The translations under genes were made by a program, and so were the position numbers. Shown here in pieces: positions 1 through 5,599 of a stretch of DNA of 5,599 nt. The notes below the pieces were generated by a model. That model made no database searches. It was given only the letters and a program-made list of their open reading frames with translations, and was not told where the DNA came from. Position 1 is the stretch's first letter; every line of letters starts with the position of its first letter. The DNA comes from an uncultured Woeseiaceae bacterium (GTDB lineage Bacteria > Pseudomonadota > Gammaproteobacteria > Woeseiales > Woeseiaceae), in contig CAMYMP010000074.1 in the NCBI GenBank assembly GCA_947259435.1, forward strand, positions 1 through 5,599, written 5' to 3'.

Positions 1-335
1 TCAGCGGGCGTACGTCGCAGATAAAGCCGGGCCTGCTGCTGACAGGCTTTCTGACAAGTGCGTTTCTTGTTGGTCAGTTCATCGCGTGGCAGCAGCTCAA
101 CGCATCGGGTCAATACATCACGAGTAACCCGTCCAACGCATTTTTCTTTCTGTTGACCGGCGTTCACGGCCTGCACATTCTGGGCGGGATGTATGTGTGG
201 GCGCGCGCCACCGTCAGGACTTTTGGTGAACATGATTCAGCTGCGGTTACTCACAGCGTCGAGCTATGCACGATCTACTGGCACTTTCTGCTGCTCGTCT
301 GGCTCATCATATTCGGATTGATTTTGTCGACGTAG
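1..335 (+). CDS. Heme-copper oxidase subunit III, first copy (5'-truncated by window edge)
   Basis: This is the C-terminal part of a subunit III of a cytochrome c or quinol oxidase, an integral inner-membrane protein that packs against the catalytic subunit I. The reading frame is open from base 3, giving 110 visible residues before the TAG stop; the start lies outside the window. Three hydrophobic segments are seen, at visible residues about 11-30, 47-66 and 89-108. Family motifs are the HGLHILGG stretch (residues 55-62) and YWHFLLLVW (92-100) in the last helix. A TTG at 153 could be mistaken for a start, but it falls inside a membrane segment and the frame runs unbroken upstream. The next gene is a second subunit III, followed by subunit IV, so this is the tail of an oxidase operon. 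Family assignment is firm. Whether the donor is cytochrome c or quinol cannot be told without subunit II and its CuA site. Confidence 0.9.
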   Translation, partial: SGRTSQIKPGLLLTGFLTSAFLVGQFIAWQQLNASGQYITSNPSNAFFFLLTGVHGLHILGGMYVWARATVRTFGEHDSAAVTHSVELCTIYWHFLLLVWLIIFGLILST

Positions 336-351
336 CGTCGGCGACCTGATT

Positions 352-355
352 GGGG
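352..355 (+). promoter_or_regulatory. Likely ribosome binding site deciding the start of the second subunit III gene
   Basis: GGGG lies 6 bases before the ATG at 362. An in-frame TTG at 350 would add four residues (M-G-L-S), but it overlaps this purine run and has no Shine-Dalgarno-like sequence at the right distance upstream, so ATG 362 is preferred. The motif is weak. Confidence 0.45.
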
Positions 356-361
356 TTATCT

Positions 362-1036
362 ATGTCAGAAGCAGTAATTGAAGCAACCGGCACGAGGGGT
401 GTCGTAGACGACTTCGCCAGGGACAAGCAGGTGTTCGGCGTGCCCTGGGGCAAGGCGATGATGTGGATCTTCCTGCTCAGCGACACGTTTATTTTCAGCT
501 GCTTCCTCGTCGCTTACATGTCGGTTCGGCTCGCGACGACGGACCCGTGGCCCATTCCGAGCGAGGTTTTCGCATTGTCGTTCGGCGGCGATCCGATTCC
601 GCTGATCCTGATTGCGATTATGACGTTCATCCTGATCACATCATCGGGCACGATGGCCATGGCCGTGAACATGGGCTATCGCAAAGATCGCAAGAAGACT
701 TTCTGGCTAATGGTTGCGACGGCGCTGCTGGGTGCGTCGTTTGTCGGCATGCAGGCGTTCGAGTGGACCAAGCTGATCGTCGATGAGGGCGTGCGGCCCT
801 GGGCTAACCCGATGGGCGCCGCGCAGTTCGGTTCCAGCTTCTTCATGATCACCGGATTTCACGGCATGCACGTCAGTGCCGGGGTCATCTATCTCCTGGT
901 TGTCGCCAATCGCGTCAGAAACGGCTTTTACGAAAAGCGTGGCGGCAATTACGAGATTGTGGAGATCACGGGCCTTTACTGGCACTTCGTCGATCTCGTA
1001 TGGGTGTTTATTTTCGCGTTTTTCTATCTCTGGTAA
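362..1036 (+). CDS. Heme-copper oxidase subunit III, second copy
   Basis: This is a complete 224-residue subunit III of the cytochrome c/quinol oxidase family. Five hydrophobic segments are visible, at residues about 33-53, 81-102, 114-136, 158-180 and 207-224, after a hydrophilic N-terminus of about 30 residues. This resembles the shorter five-helix type rather than the seven-helix mitochondrial type. Motifs are WIFLLSD (35-41) in the first helix, FHGMHVSAG (166-174) in the fourth and YWHFVDLVW (206-214) in the last, where D211 is the usual acidic residue. The start is taken at ATG 362 (see the site at 352-355). The gene follows the first subunit III copy by 26 bases and precedes subunit IV by 21, so all three are likely co-transcribed. 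The two copies share only scattered motifs, so they are old paralogs and not a recent duplication. Operons with two subunit III genes are known, for example Bradyrhizobium coxMNOP as I recall it. Confidence 0.93.
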   Translation: MSEAVIEATGTRGVVDDFARDKQVFGVPWGKAMMWIFLLSDTFIFSCFLVAYMSVRLATTDPWPIPSEVFALSFGGDPIPLILIAIMTFILITSSGTMAMAVNMGYRKDRKKTFWLMVATALLGASFVGMQAFEWTKLIVDEGVRPWANPMGAAQFGSSFFMITGFHGMHVSAGVIYLLVVANRVRNGFYEKRGGNYEIVEITGLYWHFVDLVWVFIFAFFYLW

Positions 1037-1057
1037 GAAGCATCAGGAGCCGCACGC

Positions 1058-1408
1058 ATGGCAAGTGAAGAAGGCCAACAACATCCTCTCAGTGTCTACT
1101 TCTGGATCTGGGGGCTGCTGTTCGTACTCAGTTTCTTTTCCTACATGGTGGACTACTTGAACCTTCAGGGGAATTTGAGGTGGGGTCTCATTCTGATATT
1201 CATGTTCCTCAAGGCCGGTTTCATCGTCGCAATCTTCATGCACATGAAGTGGGAACGGCTGGCGCTCAAAATCGCCATTATGGGACCGCCGGTGGCGATC
1301 ATCGTGCTGATCTGGCTCATGTCGGTCGAGGGTTTCTACGTTGAAGAGACACGCGTGGAATACTATGGCGAGAGCACGTTCGAGCCCCAGGCGCCGCCGC
1401 ATCACTAG
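1058..1408 (+). CDS. Cytochrome c oxidase subunit IV (prokaryotic COX4/CyoD-like)
   Basis: This small 116-residue membrane protein is the accessory subunit IV of a bacterial heme-copper oxidase, thought in this family to help assemble or stabilise the complex. Three hydrophobic segments lie at residues about 12-31, 42-62 and 72-90. The family hallmark at the end of the second helix is present: K52, then FIVAIFMHMKWE (55-66). The C-terminal tail (91-116) is acidic and then proline/histidine rich, ending PPHH. The start ATG is preceded by AGGAG (1045-1049) with an 8-base spacer, a good ribosome binding site. It is the last gene of the oxidase cluster, and the terminator at 1433-1456 follows. 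The prokaryotic COX4 family serves both cytochrome c oxidases and quinol oxidases, so it does not settle the electron donor. Confidence 0.9.
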   Translation: MASEEGQQHPLSVYFWIWGLLFVLSFFSYMVDYLNLQGNLRWGLILIFMFLKAGFIVAIFMHMKWERLALKIAIMGPPVAIIVLIWLMSVEGFYVEETRVEYYGESTFEPQAPPHH

Positions 1409-1432
1409 TGCGGCAAGCTTGAGAATGACGAG

Positions 1433-1456
1433 GGGCCCGACAGACGGGCCCTTTTT
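1433..1456 (+). terminator. Rho-independent terminator of the oxidase operon
   Basis: A perfect 7-bp GC-only stem, GGGCCCG (1433-1439) with CGGGCCC (1445-1451), encloses the 5-base loop ACAGA. It is followed directly by TTTTT and then GTTTG. G1432 with T1452 and A1431 with T1453 can extend the stem. It begins 25 bases after the subunit IV stop and ends 21 bases before the transporter start. It has no A-run on the other side, so it should act on the + strand only. Confidence 0.92.
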
Positions 1457-1477
1457 GTTTGTGCGAGGTGCAGCGCT

Positions 1478-2704
1478 ATGCAAGTACTGATGAGCCTGAT
1501 TGGCGTGCTGACGATCTTCGGCATTGCCATACTGCTTTCGTCAAACCGTAAGCGGATCAATCGACGCACTATCCTGATCGCGTTTGCCATCCAGACCACG
1601 ATCGCCGCACTGATACTGTTCGTCCCGGCCGGCAGCATTGTGCTCGACACGATCGTAAAAGGCGTGCAGCGCGTCATTAACTACGGCAACGACGGCATCG
1701 CGTTCGTTTTCGGGCCCAAGATCAATGAGAGTCTCGGCTTCACGATCGCATTCAACGTTTTGCCGGTCATCGTCTTCTTTGCTGCGCTGATGTCCGTGCT
1801 GTATTACCTCGGCATTATGCAGCGCGTCGTCGGTCTATTCGGTGGCGCATTACATCGTCTGCTGCAAACGAGCCGGGTCGAATCCGTGTCTGCCGTGTCG
1901 AATATTTTTGTAGGTCATACGGATGCGCCGCTCGTGGTGAGACCGTATCTCGCCAGCATGACGCAATCCGAGCTGTTCGCCGTCATGACGGGTGGCTGCG
2001 CTACGATCGCTGGCGCGGTGATGATGGGCTACGCAAACATGGGCATCGACCTCAAGTACCTGATCACCGCGAGCTTCATGGCGGCACCGGGCGGGCTGAT
2101 GATGGCCAAGATCATGATGCCCGAGGCGGATACGCCGGCAACGGATATCGATGTCGAGGTCAGCGAGGAAGATGGGCCCGTGAATATATTCGAAGCCATC
2201 GGCAACGGCGCGATGACCGGATTGCGCGTTGCCGTAAGCGTTGGCGCGATGCTCATCGCCTTCGTCGCGTTGATCTACATGATCAACGGCATGTTAACCG
2301 GCGTTGGGACCTGGTTCGGGATGGAAGATCTGACGCTGCAGTGGCTGCTCGGGCAGGTGTTTTCGCCCATCGCTTTTCTGCTCGGCGTGCCGTGGTCGGA
2401 GGCGTCGCAGGCGGGCAGTCTGATCGGGCAAAAGCTGGTCATCAATGAATTCTATGCTTACGTGAGCTTTCTCGAGGTCAAGGAAGGGCTCTCGGAGTAC
2501 ACGCAGCTCGTTGTGACCTTTGCGCTCTGCGGTTTCGCCAACCTGTCGTCCATCGCTATCCTGCTCGGCGGGCTGGGCGCGGTCGTTCCGGCGCGCCGCC
2601 ATGACATCGCGAGACTTGGTCTAAAGGCCGTAATCGGAGGTACACTCGTCAATCTGATGAACGCGTCGCTTGCAGGGCTGTTTTTCGCGCTGCAGGCGCC
2701 ATAG
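1478..2704 (+). CDS. nupC: Concentrative nucleoside transporter (NupC/CNT family)
   Basis: This is an inner-membrane symporter that brings nucleosides into the cell with Na+ or H+. The length of 408 residues is normal for bacterial members. Helices run through most of the chain, with an acidic hydrophilic loop at about 216-234. Recognisable CNT motifs, in order, are the first re-entrant hairpin GHTDAPLVVRPYL (146-158), the second hairpin region GQKLVINEFYAY (317-328, with N323 and E324), and CGFANLSSI (351-359, with N355 and S358). By motif matching to the Vibrio cholerae transporter vcCNT, E324, N355 and S358 correspond to the ribose-binding Glu332, Asn368 and Ser371. The vcCNT GQTE at the base-binding hairpin reads GHTD here. 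The start at ATG 1478 is supported by GAGGTG (1465-1470), 7 bases upstream. The gene lies just after the oxidase terminator and no clear promoter was found in the short gap. It is followed closely by deoB, which fits nucleoside catabolism. The symbol reflects the family; the substrate range is unknown. Confidence 0.92.
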   Translation: MQVLMSLIGVLTIFGIAILLSSNRKRINRRTILIAFAIQTTIAALILFVPAGSIVLDTIVKGVQRVINYGNDGIAFVFGPKINESLGFTIAFNVLPVIVFFAALMSVLYYLGIMQRVVGLFGGALHRLLQTSRVESVSAVSNIFVGHTDAPLVVRPYLASMTQSELFAVMTGGCATIAGAVMMGYANMGIDLKYLITASFMAAPGGLMMAKIMMPEADTPATDIDVEVSEEDGPVNIFEAIGNGAMTGLRVAVSVGAMLIAFVALIYMINGMLTGVGTWFGMEDLTLQWLLGQVFSPIAFLLGVPWSEASQAGSLIGQKLVINEFYAYVSFLEVKEGLSEYTQLVVTFALCGFANLSSIAILLGGLGAVVPARRHDIARLGLKAVIGGTLVNLMNASLAGLFFALQAP

Positions 2705-2706
2705 GA
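2703..2706 (+). promoter_or_regulatory. Ribosome binding site of deoB overlapping the transporter stop codon
   Basis: AGGA begins within the TAG stop of the upstream gene and sits 7 bases before the deoB ATG at 2714. This placement suggests translational coupling of the transporter and phosphopentomutase on one mRNA. Confidence 0.6.
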
Positions 2707-2713
2707 CAAGACG

Positions 2714-3919
2714 ATGGGCAGGGCAATCATTCTCGTACTGGATTCATTCGGCATCGGCGCAACCGCTGACGCGGACCGTTTCGGCGACGAAGGTTCCGAC
2801 ACGTTCGGCCACATAGCGAAAGAGCGTGTGGCGTCGGATCAGGGCCCGCTGCGGTTGCCCAACCTCGCGCGCCTGGGTCTTTTCCATGCGAGTCGCGACA
2901 GCACCGGCAATTTTCCGCCGGGTGCGATAACCGACACAGAGGTAATCGGCGCCTATGGATTTGCCGAAGAGCTGTCGAGCGGCAAGGACACGCCCAGCGG
3001 CCACTGGGAAATAGCCGGTGTACCGGTCTTGTTCGACTGGGGCTACTTCACGGACCGGCAGAATACCTTTCCGCAGGACTTGCTCGACAAGCTCGTGGAG
3101 CGGGCCGATCTGCCCGGTTATCTCGGTAACTGTCACTCGTCCGGCACGACGATTATCGCCGAGCTAGGCGATGAGCACGTCAAAACAGGCAAACCAATTT
3201 TTTACACGTCGGCGGACAGCGTATTTCAGATCGCGTGTCATGAGGAGGCCTTCGGCCTCGAGCGGCTTTACGAACTTTGCAAAATTGCGCGGGAACTTGT
3301 TGATGAGTACAACATCGGTCGCGTGATCGCCCGGCCTTTTATCGGCGATGGACCCGAGACCTATGTACGCACAGGCAATCGCCGCGACCTGACCACGCCG
3401 CCACACGCAGACACGGTGCTCGATAAGCTCGTTGCGAGCGGCGGCGACGTCATCAGTATTGGCAAGATTGCGGATATCTACGCGAACAAGGGCATCACGA
3501 AGAAGATCAAGGCAACCGGTAACGCGGCGTTGTTCGACGCCACTCTCGACGCGCTTCGGGAGGCCGGAGGCAAGTCGATTATTTTCACGAACTTCGTCGA
3601 TTTCGACATGCTGTATGGCCACCGGCGCAACGTCGAAGGGTATGCGGCAGCGCTCGAGTACTTTGACCAACGGCTTCCCGAGCTGCTCGACCTGATGGCC
3701 GATGACGATGTAATGTTCATCTGCGCCGACCACGGCTGCGACCCGACCTGGAAAGGCACGGATCACACGCGCGAACATATTCCTGTTATCGCTTACGGCG
3801 CCGGTGTCACACCTGGCCCACTCGGCAAGCGCGAGACCTTCGCAGACATCGGCCAGAGTATTGCGGCCTTCTTCGGGCTGCCGTCCATGGACTACGGCAG
3901 GAGTTTTCTGCAGAGCTAA
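2714..3919 (+). CDS. deoB: Phosphopentomutase
   Basis: This cytoplasmic metalloenzyme of the alkaline phosphatase superfamily interconverts ribose 1-phosphate or deoxyribose 1-phosphate with the 5-phosphate, linking nucleoside phosphorolysis to the pentose phosphate and deoxyribose-phosphate aldolase routes. The 401 residues match the usual length of about 390-410. Signature segments are [19 protein letters not shown] (9-27), [10 protein letters not shown] (90-99), [10 protein letters not shown] (139-148), [10 protein letters not shown] (295-304) and [18 protein letters not shown] (338-355). By motif matching to the Bacillus cereus enzyme, the metal ligands are D10, D298, H303, D339, H340 and H351, and T93 is the threonine that carries the phosphate. 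All are present, so the enzyme should be active. The gene follows the transporter after 9 bases. Its TAA stop overlaps the last codons of the convergent membrane-protein gene by 4 bases, and no separate terminator is seen. Confidence 0.97.
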   Translation: MGRAIILVLDSFGIGATADADRFGDEGSDTFGHIAKERVASDQGPLRLPNLARLGLFHASRDSTGNFPPGAITDTEVIGAYGFAEELSSGKDTPSGHWEIAGVPVLFDWGYFTDRQNTFPQDLLDKLVERADLPGYLGNCHSSGTTIIAELGDEHVKTGKPIFYTSADSVFQIACHEEAFGLERLYELCKIARELVDEYNIGRVIARPFIGDGPETYVRTGNRRDLTTPPHADTVLDKLVASGGDVISIGKIADIYANKGITKKIKATGNAALFDATLDALREAGGKSIIFTNFVDFDMLYGHRRNVEGYAAALEYFDQRLPELLDLMADDDVMFICADHGCDPTWKGTDHTREHIPVIAYGAGVTPGPLGKRETFADIGQSIAAFFGLPSMDYGRSFLQS

Positions 3920-4338
3920 TCGGAGCCTGGGAACTCGCCTTTCGGCCCGGGCGCGAATTGCAGGGCGAGCCAGGCGCTCGCAACAATGCCCAGTACGGAA
4001 ATAATCGAGAACCACAACGGGTGCGGAATAATGATCAGGTTCGCGATCGTGGCGGCAAGCACCAGGACGCCGACAACGGCGCAAAACAGTAAAGGCCTTG
4101 CCGTTCCGATCAGTGAGCCGACAAGCGAGCCGGTAAATGTGCCGATGAACCACGCGAACATCGGGAATAGCAACGCGAAGATCGGCAGAGTCGCGATGTA
4201 GGGCCGAACCGCCGCCGGGTCGCTCCAGTCGAGATCGGCGGGCGGAGGATAGATAGTGTGGCCGAGCTTCTCTATCACCCAGATAAGTCCAAACGCGGTC
4301 ACAACACCCACAACAAAAGCAGCAGCGTTTCGGATCAT
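3916..4338 (-). CDS. Uncharacterised membrane protein with four predicted transmembrane segments
   Basis: I cannot assign a function. The 140-residue product has four hydrophobic segments at about 5-22, 48-66 (extending to 78), 83-104 and 107-128, with a short hydrophilic C-terminus ([10 protein letters not shown]). Between segments 1 and 2 lies a loop with [20 protein letters not shown] (25-44). I recall similar LGH..YPPP.(D/G)LD patterns in small unnamed bacterial membrane proteins, but cannot confirm this here. Segment 2 runs into a regular small-residue series G66, G70, G74, G78 (GxxxGxxxGxxxG), typical of close helix packing. The ATG is preceded by GAGGA (4350-4346) with a 7-base spacer, and it overlaps the stop of the upstream deaminase gene as ATGA, so the two are probably co-translated. 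Its stop overlaps the deoB stop tail to tail. Reality as a gene is well supported by the ribosome binding site, coupling and clean membrane topology. Confidence 0.82.
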   Translation of the reverse strand: MIRNAAAFVVGVVTAFGLIWVIEKLGHTIYPPPADLDWSDPAAVRPYIATLPIFALLFPMFAWFIGTFTGSLVGSLIGTARPLLFCAVVGVLVLAATIANLIIIPHPLWFSIISVLGIVASAWLALQFAPGPKGEFPGSD

Positions 4339-5599
4339 TTTCGATTCCTCTCTGCGAGCGCGCTTTGGATTTTTGCGGCCAGGGTCGACGCTTCGGCTGC
4401 GACGCGTTCAGTCTCGATTGTCAGCATCTCGCTTTCGCGCATCAGTATCTTACCATCGACGACCACCGACGCTACATCTTGCTCATCATTGACGTAAACA
4501 AGATGAGATACGACATCATAAGTCGGTACATGATGCACGTCGTCAAATGCTACTTGAATCAGGTCGGCCTGCTTGCCCACTTCGAGTGAGCCGATAATAT
4601 CGCCAAGCCCGATAGCGGTCGCACCGCCGCTGGTGGCCATGCGCAAGACCGTGGTCGCCGATAGCACTTCGGGATTCATCTGTTCGACCTTTTGCAACAA
4701 TGCTGCGAGGCGCATTTCTTCCCAGAGATCGAGATCGTTGTTGCTGGCGGCGCCGTCGGTACCGATGCCGACGCGAACACCAGCGGCAAGCATGTCTGTA
4801 ATCGGCGCGATTCCCGATGCAATCTTCATGTTCGACGTCGGGTTATGAATGACGCCAACATTGCGCTCGACCAGAATCGGAATCTCTGCCTCGGTTGGCC
4901 ACACGACGTGGGCGGCAATCGTTGGGCCCTCAAAGAAGCCGATCGATTCGAACAGCTCGATGCTGGTCATGCCGTACGTGTCTTTCGAATACTGCACTTC
5001 GAAGGGTGACTCCGACATGTGAATGCTGACCGGCACGCCGAACTCCATCGCGGCATCGCGAGTGGCGCGCAGCTGCTCGGCGTTGAGCGTGTAGTTTGCG
5101 TGTGGGCCGAATATCGGCGTGATACGGCTATTCTTACCCTGCCACCGCTTGACGAATTCGCTGCCTTTTTGAATCGAGTCAACCGCGCTTTCGGCGTCAG
5201 GGCTGCGCTGATCGATAACGGTCGCAGAAATCAGGGCGCGCATGCCGCAACTATCAACGACCTCGGCGATGATGTCGGGGTAGTAGTACATGTCGACAAA
5301 CGTCGTCGTGCCGCCGCGAATCATTTCCCAGCATGCGAGCTCGGTGCCGATGCGCACGAATTCCGGGTCAACGAATTCGACCTCGGCCGGAAAAATATAG
5401 TTGTTGAGCCAGTCCATCAACGCGAGATCGTCCGCAACGCCTCGAAGCAGTGTCATGGCGGCATGCGAGTGACCGTTAACGAGGCCGGGCATCACGATGC
5501 GCTTGTCGCCATCAAGTGTCTGCTCGGCCTGATAGCCCGCCGCAATGTCGTCGACCGAGCCAACGGCAATGATGATGCCGTCGTCTATCGCAACAGCGC
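4335..5599 (-). CDS. Amidohydrolase, probable 5-methylthioadenosine/S-adenosylhomocysteine deaminase (N-terminus cut by window edge)
   Basis: This cytoplasmic metal-dependent deaminase of the amidohydrolase superfamily (TRZ/ATZ group) likely converts methylthioadenosine or S-adenosylhomocysteine to the inosine form plus ammonia. The frame is open to the window edge (last full codon at 5597), giving 420 visible residues; family members are about 440, so roughly 20 are missing. The GTG at 5495 is not the start: it lies in the conserved IVMPGLVNGHSHAAM stretch, and upstream codons encode the usual N-terminal beta strands (DDGIIIAVGS). By spacing against Thermotoga TM0936, metal ligands are H43, H45, H193 and D281 (visible numbering), and catalytic residues E196 and H230; E72 and H166 fit substrate contacts. 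GTDGAASNNDLDLWEEMRLA (279-298) is strongly family-like. Other substrates, such as other purine bases or nucleosides, cannot be excluded. It is translationally coupled to the downstream membrane protein and lies near nucleoside salvage genes. Confidence 0.9.
   Translation of the reverse strand, partial: AVAIDDGIIIAVGSVDDIAAGYQAEQTLDGDKRIVMPGLVNGHSHAAMTLLRGVADDLALMDWLNNYIFPAEVEFVDPEFVRIGTELACWEMIRGGTTTFVDMYYYPDIIAEVVDSCGMRALISATVIDQRSPDAESAVDSIQKGSEFVKRWQGKNSRITPIFGPHANYTLNAEQLRATRDAAMEFGVPVSIHMSESPFEVQYSKDTYGMTSIELFESIGFFEGPTIAAHVVWPTEAEIPILVERNVGVIHNPTSNMKIASGIAPITDMLAAGVRVGIGTDGAASNNDLDLWEEMRLAALLQKVEQMNPEVLSATTVLRMATSGGATAIGLGDIIGSLEVGKQADLIQVAFDDVHHVPTYDVVSHLVYVNDEQDVASVVVDGKILMRESEMLTIETERVAAEASTLAAKIQSALAERNRK
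4346..4350 (-). promoter_or_regulatory. Ribosome binding site of the four-segment membrane protein gene
   Basis: On the minus strand GAGGA lies 7 bases before the ATG (4338-4336), inside the end of the deaminase coding region. It fixes the start and supports coupled translation through the ATGA overlap at 4338-4335. Confidence 0.65.

Noticed and set aside
153..335. A separate 60-residue membrane peptide starting at TTG 153
   Set aside because: The frame is open upstream to the window edge and reads as subunit III throughout, so this is only the C-terminal part of the truncated gene.
1419..1447. Possible sigma70 promoter before the transporter (TTGAGA as -35)
   Set aside because: The position 17 bases downstream reads AGACGG, far from TATAAT, and it falls within the terminator hairpin.
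1043..1483. A 146-codon minus-strand frame opposite the subunit IV gene
   Set aside because: It covers the subunit IV gene and the terminator in antisense, has no ribosome binding site I can see and no family resemblance.
2744..3136. A 130-codon minus-strand frame opposite the 5' part of deoB
   Set aside because: It is antisense to strongly conserved deoB sequence with no motif or start signal of its own.
3164..4153. A 329-codon open frame on the minus strand across most of deoB
   Set aside because: It lies antisense to deoB, whose motifs are unmistakable, and continues over the start of the convergent membrane protein gene. Its translation is Arg/His/Cys rich with no recognisable family; it is a shadow of codon bias.
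4692..5009. A 105-codon plus-strand frame opposite the deaminase gene
   Set aside because: It is antisense to the conserved deaminase catalytic region, and its translation has no membrane, signal or family features.

Overview
The window looks like a stretch of a Gram-negative, probably proteobacterial (perhaps gammaproteobacterial) chromosome. GC is judged by eye to be in the high fifties per cent, not computed. Genes are tightly packed and there is no gene-free stretch above 300 bases. No RNA gene, mobile element, long repeat or CRISPR array was seen. The lineage is an inference from gene types and is weakly supported.

Region 1 (1-1408, + strand) is the end of a respiratory heme-copper oxidase operon. 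It holds the C-terminal part of one subunit III, a complete second and divergent subunit III, and a small subunit IV with three membrane segments. Subunits I and II would be expected upstream, outside the window. A strong rho-independent terminator (1433-1456) closes the operon.

Region 2 (1478-3919, + strand) is a two-gene nucleoside salvage unit: a concentrative nucleoside transporter of the NupC/CNT family, followed 9 bases later by phosphopentomutase (DeoB). The transporter imports nucleosides. After phosphorolysis by an enzyme not encoded here, DeoB turns the (deoxy)ribose 1-phosphate into the 5-phosphate for central metabolism. The transporter carries an unusual-looking GHTD in place of the GQTE signature in its substrate-binding hairpin.

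Region 3 (3916-5599, - strand) converges on region 2 with a 4-base tail-to-tail overlap. It holds an amidohydrolase resembling 5-methylthioadenosine/S-adenosylhomocysteine deaminase, whose N-terminus is cut by the window edge. Joined to it by an ATGA stop/start overlap is an uncharacterised protein with four membrane segments and a GxxxGxxxGxxxG run. Regions 2 and 3 therefore place three nucleoside-related genes side by side.

No clearly new system is visible. The best leads are the transporter's altered binding motif, the uncharacterised membrane protein coupled to the deaminase, and the paired divergent subunit III genes.
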